DNA from: Burkholderiaceae bacterium
Lineage (GTDB): Bacteria > Pseudomonadota > Gammaproteobacteria > Burkholderiales > Burkholderiaceae_E
Assembly: GCA_900299025.1 (NCBI GenBank)
Contig: OMIE01000033.1
Location: forward strand, 1-63,311
DNA length: 63,311 nucleotides
Direction: 5' to 3'
A program made the position numbers and the translations under genes. Positions 1-8,563 of this stretch are shown one piece after another (position 1 is the stretch's first letter; the number at the start of each line of letters is the position of its first letter). Under the pieces are notes generated by a model. It was not told the DNA's origin. It saw only the letters and a list, made by a program, of their open reading frames with translations, and ran no database searches.

Positions 1-495
1 AAGCAACTTATCACCGAGCGCTGCGCCGATATGGCCGCAGAGGGGCGGGGTAGCGCTGATATGAACATTCCTGAAAATCAGCAAAGGCTGAAAATGGGCG
101 AATTTCCCTTAGGAGCATCGATCATTCCTAATCCCTACAACAAGATTCCAGGATTTTCGATCCGTAATCATTACTTTGTACCGGGATTTCCAGTGATGGC
201 CTGGCCAATGGTTGATTGGGTGCTTGATCAGTGCTGGCGAGCACTGCATCATCGAGTTCAACATGAGGAACGTTCGTTTATCGTCTATGAACTACCGGAA
301 TCATTGGCAACGCCTGTGATGGAGTCCGTGGAGCGCAGTTTTCCTGGTGTCAAGGTTTTTAGTCTTCCTTCGATGGGCAGCGAGGGGGAACGGCGCCATA
401 TAGAGCTTGGCGTTAAGGCCGATCCCGCGCACATCGATCAGGCCTTTCGAGCACTCAAGGAAGGCATTGAGGCATTACGGTCAGGCTCACGCTAA
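1..495 (+). CDS. CinA-like molybdopterin-binding domain protein (5' end outside the window)
   Basis: The frame is open from base 1 and ends with TAA at 493-495, so only the C-terminal 164 residues are present. The segment PGFSIRNHYFVPGFPVMAWP resembles the end of the MoaB/Mog-like domain in competence/damage-inducible protein A (CinA) homologues, where an LPG-x-P motif closes the nucleotide or cofactor pocket. CinA proteins proper carry an extra amidohydrolase domain; none follows here, so this is the short domain-only form whose role is poorly defined. The next gene starts 28 bases downstream on the same strand. Family assignment is fairly sure; the exact function is not. Confidence 0.7.
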   Translation, partial: KQLITERCADMAAEGRGSADMNIPENQQRLKMGEFPLGASIIPNPYNKIPGFSIRNHYFVPGFPVMAWPMVDWVLDQCWRALHHRVQHEERSFIVYELPESLATPVMESVERSFPGVKVFSLPSMGSEGERRHIELGVKADPAHIDQAFRALKEGIEALRSGSR

Positions 496-523
496 GCCTT
501 CGTTTTATGGGAGTAATCGAAGC

Positions 524-3500
524 ATGAACCACCCCAATGAGCTTCGCATGAAGCAAATTTCGCTTGACGACCGTTACGAGGCAACTGAGGGCCTTGTCTA
601 TTTGACCGGCACGCAGGCCCTGGTGCGCTTGCCGATGATGCAAAGGCAACGTGATCAGGCTGCTGGCCTCAACACAGCGGGCTACATCAGCGGTTATCGA
701 GGGTCGCCTGTCGGCGGCTATGATCAGGCGCTCTATAAGGCTGCCAAACAGCTCAAAGAGCATCACATCAAGTTTCAGCCTGGGCTGAATGAGGATCTTG
801 CGGCGACTGCCTTGTGGGGTACGCAGCAGTTACATATTCACGGCGACGGAAAGTACGACGGCGTTTTTGGCATCTGGTACGGCAAAGGCCCTGGGGTAGA
901 TCGTAGTGGCGATGTGCTCAGGCATGCTAACCAGGCGGGTACCTCCCCGCATGGCGGCGTTTTGGCAATTGCCGGTGATGATCACGGCGCCAAGTCCTCA
1001 ACTGTTGCTGCTCAAGTTGACCATATCTTCATCGCCGTATCGATGCCGGTGCTGGCACCGGCAACCGTGCAAGACTATATTGATTTCGGTTTACACGGCT
1101 TTGCGATGTCTCGATTTGCCAGCGTGTGGGTGGCGATCAAGGCGGTGACCGATACCATCGAAGCAGCGGGTATTGTGGATGTCAGCCCTAACCGGATCAT
1201 GCCTGTTTTGCCTACAGGGATCGAATGGCCAGCAGGGGGGATTCATGGACGCTGGCCCGAAGAGCCATTTCCAAAGCTCGAGGAACGTCTTGTCCGGTAC
1301 AAGGTGCCCGCGGTACTGGCCTATGCGCGTGCTAATCGCCTTGATCGCAATGTCTTCGGTGTTGCCGATCTCGAACGCGGCGGCGCCCCAGCACGCCTTG
1401 CCTTGGTCTCAAGCGGTAAAGCATGGCTAGACAGCATGCAAGCGCTTCAAGATCTTGGCATCGATCAGGCGAGTGCTGAGCGTATCGGGCTTAAGGTCTA
1501 TAAAGTTGCCATGCCTTGGCCGCTTGAGCCAAGTGGCGCTGCAGCCTTTGTGGAAGGCGCAGAGGAAGTCATGGTGATCGAAGAAAAGCGCTCGCTTATT
1601 GAAAGCCAGTTGAAGGAGCAGTGCTATCGCAAGGCCCAGGCGCCGCTCGTTGTGGGTAAACGAGACGGTGATGGTCAGGCCTTGGTGCCAGAGGCAGGCG
1701 AGTTATCGCCCGCTCTGTGTGCGAAGTTGATTGCCCAGCGCTTACTGCCCAGACTTGACCCGTCAGATCCGCATCAGGCAGCAGTGATTGCCAGCGTTAA
1801 TCGGTATTTAAAGGCCTTGCAAACTCGTGAGCAAGGGAGCGGGAAAAGCTTTCAAACCATTGAAAGAATTCCTTATTTTTGCTCGGGCTGCCCACATAAC
1901 TCCTCCACCAAAGTACCCGATGGTTCGCGTGCTCATGCAGGCATCGGCTGCCATTACATGGCGATGTGGATGGATCGTTCAACAAGCACCTTTTCGCAAA
2001 TGGGTGGCGAGGGGATGACCTGGGTAGGTCAGGCACCCTTCAGCACCACTGAACATGTCTTCCAAAACCTCGGCGATGGCACTTTTTTCCATTCGGGATC
2101 CTTAGCGATTCGTCCCGCCCTGGCGAGCCGTACCCGCATCACCTTTAAGATCCTCTTTAACGATGCGGTGGCGATGACCGGTGGCCAGCGTCACGATGGG
2201 CTTCTCAGCCCGCAAATGATTGCTCAACTTGTTCGTGCCGAGGGTGTTAAACGTATCGAAGTTGTGAGCGACGAACCCGAGAAGTATCCGGCTGGCTACT
2301 TCCCATCGGATGTGTCGGTACATCATCGTCGCGAGCTTGACGCGGTCCAGCGAGGGCTGAGGGAATTCGATGGTGTTTCGGTGCTCATTTATGACCAAAC
2401 ATGCGCTGCGGAGAAGCGCCGTCGACGCAAGCGTGGTGCGTTTCCTGATCCACAACGCAGAGCCTTCATCAATGATGCAGTTTGCGAGGGCTGTGGTGAC
2501 TGTGGTGTTCAAGCCAATTGCGTGTCGATTGAGCCGCTTGAAACCGACATGGGCCGCAAGCGGCGGATTAATCAAAGCAGTTGCAATAAGGACTTCTCCT
2601 GCGTCGAGGGCTTTTGTCCCTCCTTTGTAACGGTTGAAGGTGGCAAGCCGAGGCGAGGTAAAGCAAGCAAAGTCGCCGAAGATGCTCTTCGTTTGCAACT
2701 TCCTGAGGTCAAACTGCCGGTATTGGACAAGCCTTACGCCCTGCTCGTCACAGGTATTGGCGGCACCGGGGTTGTCACCATCGGTGCCTTGCTCGGTATG
2801 GCTGCTCATCTTGAGGGCAAGGCAGTGACCGTACTCGATATGGCCGGGCTTGCACAGAAAAACGGCGCAGTCATGAGTTTTGTGCGTTTTGCTACGCAGG
2901 TTGATGCGCTTCATGCGCCACGCATTGGCCTTGCTGCGGCCGACGCGGTACTAGGTTGCGATGTTGTGGTGACTTCGGGCAAGGACGCGCTTTCCAAACT
3001 TCGGGCCGGCACTCGAGTTATCGCCAATGTTGCGGCAACGCCTACCGCCGATTTCACGCGAAACACTGATTGGAAGTTTCCGCTGGGCTCCATGGAGTCG
3101 GCAATTGTCGATGTCGTCGGGGAGGGGCAGGCTGATTTCGTGGATGCTAGTCGTTTGGCCACGGCCTTGTTGGGTGACTCGATCGCTGCAAACTTGTTTT
3201 TGCTCGGCTATGCCTGGCAAAAGGGCATGATCCCAGTGAGCGCCGAAGCCATCGAGCGTGCGATCGAGTTAAACGAAACCGCCGTTGAACAAAATAAGCA
3301 GGCCTTTTTGTGGGGGCGTCGTGCGGCGGTTGATCTTTATGCTGTCACTTCGCTTGCACTCAACGCAAGGTCGGGCAGCCATGTCGCAGGTCAAGCGAAA
3401 GCGATGGCGTCATCGCTAAGTCACAGCGAGTCCTTAACGAGTGTTTCGAGCTTTGCAGCGCTGATGAATCACCGAAAGGCGCATTTGCTGGCCTATCAAA

Positions 3501-4273
3501 ATGAAGCCTTAGTCGCTCGCTTTGAGGCTTTGGTTCAACGCAGCGTGGATGTGGAGGCGAAGCTACGTGTGCTTGCCAAGCTCTCGCCTGCAAGTCCGCT
3601 TGATGCGCTCGACTCCATTGACACAAGACCTTTGGCCGCGGCGGTGGCACGCTATTTTTCAAAGTTACTCGCATATAAGGATGAGTACGAGGTGGCAAGG
3701 CTGCATGCTGACCCATTGTTTGCCGCCAAGCTTAATGAGCAATTTGAGGGCGACTTTCAGTTGCGATTCCATTTGGCGCCCCCCTTGTTTGCCAAGCGTG
3801 ATCAACAAGGGCGCCTGCTCAAGGCTGAGTATGGTCCTTGGATGATGAAAGCCTTCGGCTTATTGCAGCACCTCAAATGCTTGCGTGGTACGGCGTTTGA
3901 TGTATTTGGTCGCAGTGACGAACGACGCAAAGAGCGAGCTTGGATCGAGCGTTATGAGGCGAGTCTTCAGTCTGCATTTCAAAAGCTCGAAGCTTCACTC
4001 GATGATCTGGTGTCCCGTTCGCGGTTGACGGAGGCTTACCAGGCACTTGTTGTCCTTGCCCAGGTGCCCGAGCACATCAGAGGTTTTGGGCATGTTAAGG
4101 AACGTCACTTTGAAGATGCTCAGCGCCGGTGGCAGCAGGCCAGTGATCGCTTTGCGAAGGCCTTTGAAGCTGAGCCGTCGTCGAGCCAACACAGTGAAAT
4201 AGGTGCATTACATCGCCAAGCGAAAGCTCAGGTGGTCGAAATTCGTCGAACCAAAACAAGCGAACAAGCTTAA
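524..4273 (+). CDS. Indolepyruvate ferredoxin oxidoreductase family protein (fused alpha/beta type)
   Basis: This 1249-residue protein belongs to the 2-oxoacid:acceptor oxidoreductases that oxidatively decarboxylate aryl- or branched-chain 2-oxoacids to acyl-CoA. Seen in order: an N-terminal pyruvate oxidoreductase-like region; a thiamine diphosphate region with CSGCPHN and a GDG...NDAVAMTG pattern (residues about 450-560); a cysteine cluster CEGCGDCG plus downstream cysteines (about 650-705) expected to bind an Fe-S cluster; a gamma-type domain starting GIGGTGVVTIG (about 743); and a long C-terminal extension typical of the fused aerobic proteobacterial form. The ATG at 524 is preceded by GGGAG about ten bases upstream. 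An upstream in-frame Met at 407 would overlap the previous gene by 89 bases and lacks a matching site. The physiological substrate is inferred only from family. Confidence 0.9.
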   Translation: MNHPNELRMKQISLDDRYEATEGLVYLTGTQALVRLPMMQRQRDQAAGLNTAGYISGYRGSPVGGYDQALYKAAKQLKEHHIKFQPGLNEDLAATALWGTQQLHIHGDGKYDGVFGIWYGKGPGVDRSGDVLRHANQAGTSPHGGVLAIAGDDHGAKSSTVAAQVDHIFIAVSMPVLAPATVQDYIDFGLHGFAMSRFASVWVAIKAVTDTIEAAGIVDVSPNRIMPVLPTGIEWPAGGIHGRWPEEPFPKLEERLVRYKVPAVLAYARANRLDRNVFGVADLERGGAPARLALVSSGKAWLDSMQALQDLGIDQASAERIGLKVYKVAMPWPLEPSGAAAFVEGAEEVMVIEEKRSLIESQLKEQCYRKAQAPLVVGKRDGDGQALVPEAGELSPALCAKLIAQRLLPRLDPSDPHQAAVIASVNRYLKALQTREQGSGKSFQTIERIPYFCSGCPHNSSTKVPDGSRAHAGIGCHYMAMWMDRSTSTFSQMGGEGMTWVGQAPFSTTEHVFQNLGDGTFFHSGSLAIRPALASRTRITFKILFNDAVAMTGGQRHDGLLSPQMIAQLVRAEGVKRIEVVSDEPEKYPAGYFPSDVSVHHRRELDAVQRGLREFDGVSVLIYDQTCAAEKRRRRKRGAFPDPQRRAFINDAVCEGCGDCGVQANCVSIEPLETDMGRKRRINQSSCNKDFSCVEGFCPSFVTVEGGKPRRGKASKVAEDALRLQLPEVKLPVLDKPYALLVTGIGGTGVVTIGALLGMAAHLEGKAVTVLDMAGLAQKNGAVMSFVRFATQVDALHAPRIGLAAADAVLGCDVVVTSGKDALSKLRAGTRVIANVAATPTADFTRNTDWKFPLGSMESAIVDVVGEGQADFVDASRLATALLGDSIAANLFLLGYAWQKGMIPVSAEAIERAIELNETAVEQNKQAFLWGRRAAVDLYAVTSLALNARSGSHVAGQAKAMASSLSHSESLTSVSSFAALMNHRKAHLLAYQNEALVARFEALVQRSVDVEAKLRVLAKLSPASPLDALDSIDTRPLAAAVARYFSKLLAYKDEYEVARLHADPLFAAKLNEQFEGDFQLRFHLAPPLFAKRDQQGRLLKAEYGPWMMKAFGLLQHLKCLRGTAFDVFGRSDERRKERAWIERYEASLQSAFQKLEASLDDLVSRSRLTEAYQALVVLAQVPEHIRGFGHVKERHFEDAQRRWQQASDRFAKAFEAEPSSSQHSEIGALHRQAKAQVVEIRRTKTSEQA

Positions 4274-4295
4274 GCTATCGATCAGGTTTTGTATG

Positions 4296-4330
4296 AAAAA
4301 AAAACAGCGAGCTTGCTCGCTGTTTTTTTT
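4296..4330. terminator. Bidirectional Rho-independent terminator
   Basis: ACAGCGAG (4304-4311) and CTCGCTGT (4316-4323) pair around a CTTG loop, with A-runs on the left and T-runs on the right. The hairpin therefore ends in U-runs when read from either strand. It lies between the convergent ends of the indolepyruvate oxidoreductase gene (4273) and the phasin gene (4410). A second small hairpin, CGACA/TGTCG at 4336-4349, follows. Confidence 0.9.
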
Positions 4331-4409
4331 CGGAGCGACAGACTTGTCGTTCTGAAAGCTACACCGACGATGAACCGGTGCGGCCTGCCTCGACGCTCGC
4401 TTGGCGGAA

Positions 4410-4946
4410 TTAAGCGGCCTTACGAGCACTAGGACGGGGTGCCTTGGTCACTGCAGCAACATTGGCCTCAGCCATTTCAACGACTTGGCGGGTGGTTTTG
4501 CTAACCTGGTCCCATGCGCTATTCGAAGCTGCCATCGCGCTCTTGACAAAGGAAACGACACCTTCAGAACCTGCGGGGGCATTCTTTGCCATGCTTTCGA
4601 TCGAAGCGAATACATGCTTATTGGCTTCGGTCATCTGGGTTTCATAAAGCTTAGCGATTTCAGTGCTGGTTTCGCGAGCGATGTCATACACATGCTTGGC
4701 ATAAGTCGTTGCTTTGTCAGAGGCAGGTTGCATGCCTTGCGATGCGAGATCGGTGAGCGCTTTTGCATCTTTTGCGGCGAGTAATGCTTTTACTTGCTCG
4801 TTACTTTCAGCCATTGTTGCTTTGGTCGCTTGGAGTTGCAATTCCATCATGCGCTCAAAGCCTTCAACCGATTTCATGGCAACAGCGTGCAAGGTATCGA
4901 TAGCTGCTTTGTGGGCGGCGAGGTACTGCTCGGGCGTTGTAAACAT
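4410..4946 (-). CDS. Phasin family protein (PHA granule-associated)
   Basis: The 178-residue product begins MFTTPEQYLAAHKAAIDT and is predicted almost entirely alpha-helical, with the Met/Gln/Ala pattern (FERMMELQLQATKATM) and the Lys/Ala/Arg-rich C-terminus ARKAA of the Phasin_2/TIGR01841 family. Phasins coat polyhydroxyalkanoate granules and limit coalescence, so the organism probably stores PHA. I place the start at the ATG at 4946, because the preceding in-frame ATG (4961) itself contains the AAAGG that serves as a ribosome site at correct spacing. A clear promoter and paired motifs lie upstream (5073-5143). The gene is monocistronic, with a terminator in front of its convergent neighbour. 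Family assignment is firm. Confidence 0.93.
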   Translation of the reverse strand: MFTTPEQYLAAHKAAIDTLHAVAMKSVEGFERMMELQLQATKATMAESNEQVKALLAAKDAKALTDLASQGMQPASDKATTYAKHVYDIARETSTEIAKLYETQMTEANKHVFASIESMAKNAPAGSEGVVSFVKSAMAASNSAWDQVSKTTRQVVEMAEANVAAVTKAPRPSARKAA

Positions 4947-5072
4947 GGCATAACCTTTCATGAATGATTTAGTAAATACGAACTGTGAACAAGAAGAGAA
5001 TCGGAACTAATCGAATCGGGAGCGAAGCAGGTAAAACCGAGAAGGGGAGAGCTTTGGAGCCGTTTTTCTTTA

Positions 5073-5088
5073 TTGCTGCATTGCACAA
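5073..5088 (-). promoter_or_regulatory. Candidate PhaR-type operator, copy B (downstream of phasin -10)
   Basis: On the minus strand this reads TTGTGCAATGCAGCAA, a near-dyad around the core TGCAATGCA (plus coordinates 5077-5085). It sits at the predicted phasin transcription start. The same 9-base core recurs at 5132-5140. PhaR repressors of PHA producers bind TGC/GCA-rich dyads near phasin promoters; assigning these sites to PhaR is inference. Confidence 0.45.
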
Positions 5089-5093
5089 AACTG

Positions 5094-5121
5094 AGTTTAC
5101 GCTTCTAACGCAGCTTGTCAA
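5094..5121 (-). promoter_or_regulatory. Sigma70-type promoter for the phasin gene
   Basis: On the minus strand a consensus TTGACA (plus 5116-5121) is followed after 16 bases by TAAACT (plus 5094-5099). Transcription would start near 5087 and give a 5' untranslated region of about 140 bases before the phasin ATG at 4946. Confidence 0.7.
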
Positions 5122-5128
5122 GCGCTTT

Positions 5129-5143
5129 TGTTGCAATGCAACA
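5129..5143. promoter_or_regulatory. Candidate PhaR-type operator, copy A (upstream of phasin -35)
   Basis: TGTTGCA-A-TGCAACA is a perfect inverted repeat with 7-base arms and one central base, immediately upstream of the phasin -35 box. It contains TGCAATGCA, identical to the core of copy B 55 bases away. A further half-like GTTTTGTTGC lies at 5151-5160, closer to the divergent HDAC-like gene, so the site could act on both genes. Confidence 0.5.
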
Positions 5144-5190
5144 GCAATCTGTTTTGTTGCGACGCCGCAGAACCGGTCAAGAGGCTTGAT

Positions 5191-6111
5191 ATGAAAGCTT
5201 TCTATAGTGACCACTTTGTCCTGCCGCTACCTCAAGGCCATCGTTTCCCGATGCAAAAGTACGGCCGACTACGAGAGCGGATCGCCCACGAATTGACCGA
5301 CGTAAGTCTGTGCGAAGCACTGCCGGCTACTGATGGGCAATTGGCGCTTGCTCATCACCCTTTGTGGATCGAGAAAGTTAGCCAGGGTGGGCTCTCTGCC
5401 CAAGAGCAAAGGCTATTGGGCTTTCCTTGGTCACCAGCGATGGCTGAGCGCTCGAGGCGATCGGTCGGGGCCACCATCGGTGCTTGCGAGGCAGCGCGTC
5501 ATGATGGCTTTGCGGCTAATTTGGCCGGGGGTACCCATCACGCTTACGCGGATCGCGGTGAGGGCTTTTGCTGTTTTAACGATCTTGCAGTTGCAGCTCG
5601 TTGGGTACAGGCAAGATCTTGGGCGCGGCAGGTTTTGTGTCTTGATCTGGATGTTCACCAGGGCAACGGGACGGCGCGTATTTTCAATAATGATCCGAGC
5701 GTTTATACGCTTTCGCTGCATGGCGCAAAAAACTTTCCGTTCACGAAAGAAGTGAGCGACTCAGATTGGCCTTTGGAGGACGGGACTGGCGACGATGCTT
5801 ACTTGGCTTGCCTACAAGAAGCTTTGTCCGAAGTATCGAGAAGATTTCAGGCAGACTGGGTGCTTTACATCGCAGGCGCTGATGTCTTTGCGGGCGATCG
5901 CCTAGGGCGACTTGCGCTCAGTAAGATTGGGATTGCAATGCGTGATCGCATGGTCTTTGACTGGTGTAGCGATCAAGGATTGCCTTGCGTGGTTACGATG
6001 GGTGGCGGCTACGCAAGTCCTATCGATGACACGATTGAGATTCATCTTGAGACGATTCGGCTTGCGACGAAGGCGGCTTCGCAACATCGTGCGAGAATAG
6101 CAGCCTATTAA
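5191..6111 (+). CDS. Histone deacetylase family protein, class IV (HDAC11)-like
   Basis: This 306-residue zinc-dependent deacylase fold protein starts MKAFYSDHFVLPLP, with AAGAGG about seven bases before the ATG; a longer in-frame reading to 5128 would run into the phasin regulatory sites. GGTHHAYADRGEGFC supplies the catalytic His pair. LDLDVHQGNG gives zinc ligands Asp154 and His156, and AGADVFAGDRLG gives Asp231. The HQGNG form (Gln instead of the second His of HHGNG) and the DRGxGFC segment resemble class IV HDAC11 more than AcuC-type acetoin-utilisation proteins. Substrates of bacterial members are largely unknown: acetyl-lysine, polyamines or, by analogy with HDAC11, long acyl groups. 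It is divergent from the phasin and followed by a thioesterase. Confidence 0.88.
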   Translation: MKAFYSDHFVLPLPQGHRFPMQKYGRLRERIAHELTDVSLCEALPATDGQLALAHHPLWIEKVSQGGLSAQEQRLLGFPWSPAMAERSRRSVGATIGACEAARHDGFAANLAGGTHHAYADRGEGFCCFNDLAVAARWVQARSWARQVLCLDLDVHQGNGTARIFNNDPSVYTLSLHGAKNFPFTKEVSDSDWPLEDGTGDDAYLACLQEALSEVSRRFQADWVLYIAGADVFAGDRLGRLALSKIGIAMRDRMVFDWCSDQGLPCVVTMGGGYASPIDDTIEIHLETIRLATKAASQHRARIAAY

Positions 6112-6175
6112 GAACTGTCGATTTGCCCACCGAGCTTATAGGGGCCGTCTCGCTACGGTTGATTGTTATAACGTC

Positions 6176-6652
6176 ATGACTTCAAGAACAGAACGAAGCT
6201 TACGCAGCGACTACCCGCATCTACACCTAATCACCACGCGATGGCATGACAACGACGTCTACGGACATGTCAATAATGTCCAGTACTACGCCTTTTTCGA
6301 CACGACCGTGAATCATTTCTTGCTAGAAAACAAGGTGTTGGATTTTGAGCGCGGGGAAGTGATCGGCTTAGTGGTTGAAACCGGTTGCCGCTACTTTGCT
6401 CCTATCTCATTTCCAGAGCGGGTTATAGCGGGCTTGCGGGTTGCAAGTATTGGTCATAGCAGCGTTCGCTATGAAATTGGGCTCTTCCGTGCTGAAAAGG
6501 GTGACGAACGCGATGACTTCGCTGTTGGACAGGAAAGGGCCATCGCTGAAGGCCATTTTGTGCATGTTTATGTCGATCGGCATCAAAGGCGCCCGAAAAG
6601 CCTGCCACAAGCTTTGCGGCAGGTTCTTGAATCTATTTTGATTAGGCCTTGA
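6176..6652 (+). CDS. Acyl-CoA thioesterase, 4HBT/YbgC-FadM type
   Basis: This 158-residue hot-dog fold protein contains RWHDNDVYGHVNNVQYYAFF, the signature of 4-hydroxybenzoyl-CoA thioesterase-like enzymes; Asp27 of HDNDVYGH is the expected catalytic residue. Such enzymes hydrolyse short, branched or aromatic acyl-CoAs to free acid and CoA in the cytoplasm. It ends 13 bases before the nitroreductase start and lies 64 bases after the HDAC-like gene, so the three may be co-transcribed. The substrate cannot be read from the sequence. Confidence 0.88.
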   Translation: MTSRTERSLRSDYPHLHLITTRWHDNDVYGHVNNVQYYAFFDTTVNHFLLENKVLDFERGEVIGLVVETGCRYFAPISFPERVIAGLRVASIGHSSVRYEIGLFRAEKGDERDDFAVGQERAIAEGHFVHVYVDRHQRRPKSLPQALRQVLESILIRP

Positions 6653-6665
6653 GAAAGGACATCTC

Positions 6666-7370
6666 TTGAACGACACGCAACATCCGGTTGACCAGGCGCT
6701 CCTTACGCGCCGTTCGATACGCGCTTTTTTGCCCAGGGAAGTTCCTGACGAATTGATACGCCATTTGCTGGAACTTGCAGCGCGTGCCCCCTCTGGCACC
6801 AATACGCAGCCCTGGCAGGTTCACATCCTGAAAGGCGAAGCGCTCGATCAATTGGTCCAACGTGCACAGGCCGCCTTTAACGATCCTCAAGCGATGGCGG
6901 CGCAGCCCCAACCCTACGACTACTACCCTAAACAGTGGGTATCGCCTTATCTCGATCGTCGACGCAAGGTCGGGTTCGATCTCTATGCATTATTGGGCAT
7001 TGGTAAAGCCGACAAAGAAGCAATGCATAGGCAGCATGCGAGGAATTATTGCTTCTTCGATGCTCCAGTAGGCTTGTTCTTCACGATTGACAAAATTCTT
7101 TCGCAAGGCAGTTGGCTCGACTACGGGATGTTTTTGCAGTCGTTGATGATCGCCGCCCGTGGCCATGGACTCGACACCTGCCCGCAAGCAGCATGGCTCA
7201 GTCTGCAAGCGGTCGTTACTGAATTTTTGGGCCTCGACGATAGCAAAGAACTGGTTTGTGGCATGGCGCTTGGATATGCCGACGAGGCTGCTATTGAGAA
7301 TCGATTGGTTACTGAAAGAGTGCCTGCAAGCGAGTTTGCACACTTTGTTCAAGCCCACCAAGCCGCCTGA
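6666..7370 (+). CDS. Nitroreductase family protein (FMN-dependent)
   Basis: The 234-residue protein has the nitroreductase N-terminal pattern LLTRRSIRAFLPREVP followed by APSGTNTQPWQVHIL, which forms the FMN pocket. Related enzymes use NAD(P)H to reduce nitro groups, quinones or enones. The apparent start is TTG at 6666, supported by GAGAAAGGA five to eight bases upstream, right after the thioesterase stop. It is the last gene of a small plus-strand run; the physiological substrate is unknown. Confidence 0.88.
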   Translation: MNDTQHPVDQALLTRRSIRAFLPREVPDELIRHLLELAARAPSGTNTQPWQVHILKGEALDQLVQRAQAAFNDPQAMAAQPQPYDYYPKQWVSPYLDRRRKVGFDLYALLGIGKADKEAMHRQHARNYCFFDAPVGLFFTIDKILSQGSWLDYGMFLQSLMIAARGHGLDTCPQAAWLSLQAVVTEFLGLDDSKELVCGMALGYADEAAIENRLVTERVPASEFAHFVQAHQAA

Positions 7371-7385
7371 AATCAAAAGACCAAC

Positions 7386-8555
7386 ATGATGCTTGTATGT
7401 CGTTTGCTCAGTTCGCTTTTCATAGCGATTTCTGTGATCACGCTTGCGCCAACGCTAGAGGCGCAAACCCTTCGCGCCAATGAGCGCGCAGGAGCCATCC
7501 AGCCAAGGGTGAAAAACCAGGACAGTGGGAAGAAAAAGCCAGCACAGTCAGCCGCTAAAAAGTCTGGTTCGTCCACTCGAGGATTTGCTGAAAAGCCCGC
7601 GCGCAAAGACGTCAAACGTGGCGGCCCGAGCATGCTCAATAAGAAGAAAACCCTGGCTGCCGCCGCTGCGGGTGCGGCCGCAGCAGGTGCTGCTTCAAGC
7701 GCATCCCAAGCGAGTTCGGCTAGCCAGTCGGCTGCTGCTTCGGGCCAGTCTGCCGATGCGCCGGTTGCAAGGCCTTCGAATGGGCAAAAACTCGGTTTGC
7801 ACGCGACCGATGATCCACTCGATTTGCGTTCGTCGGTCGCCTACGTCATGAACTCAGACAGCGGCAAAGTCATGTTTGAAAAGAATGCCGATGTGGTCTT
7901 GCCGATTGCCTCGATTAGCAAACTTATGACCTCGATGGTTGTTATCGATGCGCAGCAGGACTTACATCAAGTGCTTGAAATCACCAAGGACGATATCGAT
8001 AGTGAGAAGGGGACGCACTCTCGGCTTCGGGTTGGTACCAGGCTTAGTCGCGCTGAGTTGCTTCACCTGGCTTTGATGTCATCGGAAAACAGGGCTGCAA
8101 GCGCTCTGGGGCGCAATTACCCAGGGGGCTTGCAGGCATTCGTGTCGGCAATGAACGCCAAATCACGCATGCTTGGCATGGCTGACACCCGTTTTGTTGA
8201 ACCGACTGGTTTATCGAGTAGAAATGTTTCGACCGCCAGGGATCTAGCCAGGATGGTCCAAGCAGCGGGCGATTACCCTCTGATTAGGCAGTACTCAACA
8301 TCGCCTGGGCTGCATGTTGGATCGGGGAAGTCAACGCTCGCTTACCGCAATACAAACCGGCTCACCCACAATCCCAAATGGGATATTGAATTGCAAAAGA
8401 CCGGCTATATTTCCGAAGCAGGCAATTGCTTAGTCATGCAAGTGCGCATTGAAGGCAAGGCCATGGTCATGGTCTTGCTCGATGCGAAGCAAAAGCTCGC
8501 TCGCTTTGCCGACGCGCAACGACTTCGGCACTGGATCGAATTGAAATACTCGTAA
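7386..8555 (+). CDS. pbpG: D-alanyl-D-alanine endopeptidase, PBP7 family
   Basis: This 389-residue precursor has an N-terminal hydrophobic signal (LFIAISVITLAPTLEA) for export to the periplasm. A basic and then Ala/Ser-rich low-complexity linker runs to about residue 130. The catalytic S11 peptidase domain shows all three penicillin-binding motifs: SxxK as Ser176-Ile-Ser-Lys179, SxN as Ser233-Glu-Asn235, and Lys338-Thr-Gly340. PBP7 cleaves D-Ala-mDAP cross-links in peptidoglycan during growth. The linker is longer than in E. coli PBP7 and may hold the domain away from the membrane. The gene converges on iclR with 8 bases between stops. Confidence 0.9.
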   Translation: MMLVCRLLSSLFIAISVITLAPTLEAQTLRANERAGAIQPRVKNQDSGKKKPAQSAAKKSGSSTRGFAEKPARKDVKRGGPSMLNKKKTLAAAAAGAAAAGAASSASQASSASQSAAASGQSADAPVARPSNGQKLGLHATDDPLDLRSSVAYVMNSDSGKVMFEKNADVVLPIASISKLMTSMVVIDAQQDLHQVLEITKDDIDSEKGTHSRLRVGTRLSRAELLHLALMSSENRAASALGRNYPGGLQAFVSAMNAKSRMLGMADTRFVEPTGLSSRNVSTARDLARMVQAAGDYPLIRQYSTSPGLHVGSGKSTLAYRNTNRLTHNPKWDIELQKTGYISEAGNCLVMQVRIEGKAMVMVLLDAKQKLARFADAQRLRHWIELKYS

Positions 8556-8563
8556 ATCAAAGC

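Noticed and set aside
2102-2914. A 270-codon minus-strand frame inside the indolepyruvate oxidoreductase gene
   Set aside because: It lies wholly antisense to a clearly conserved gene and shows no domain pattern.
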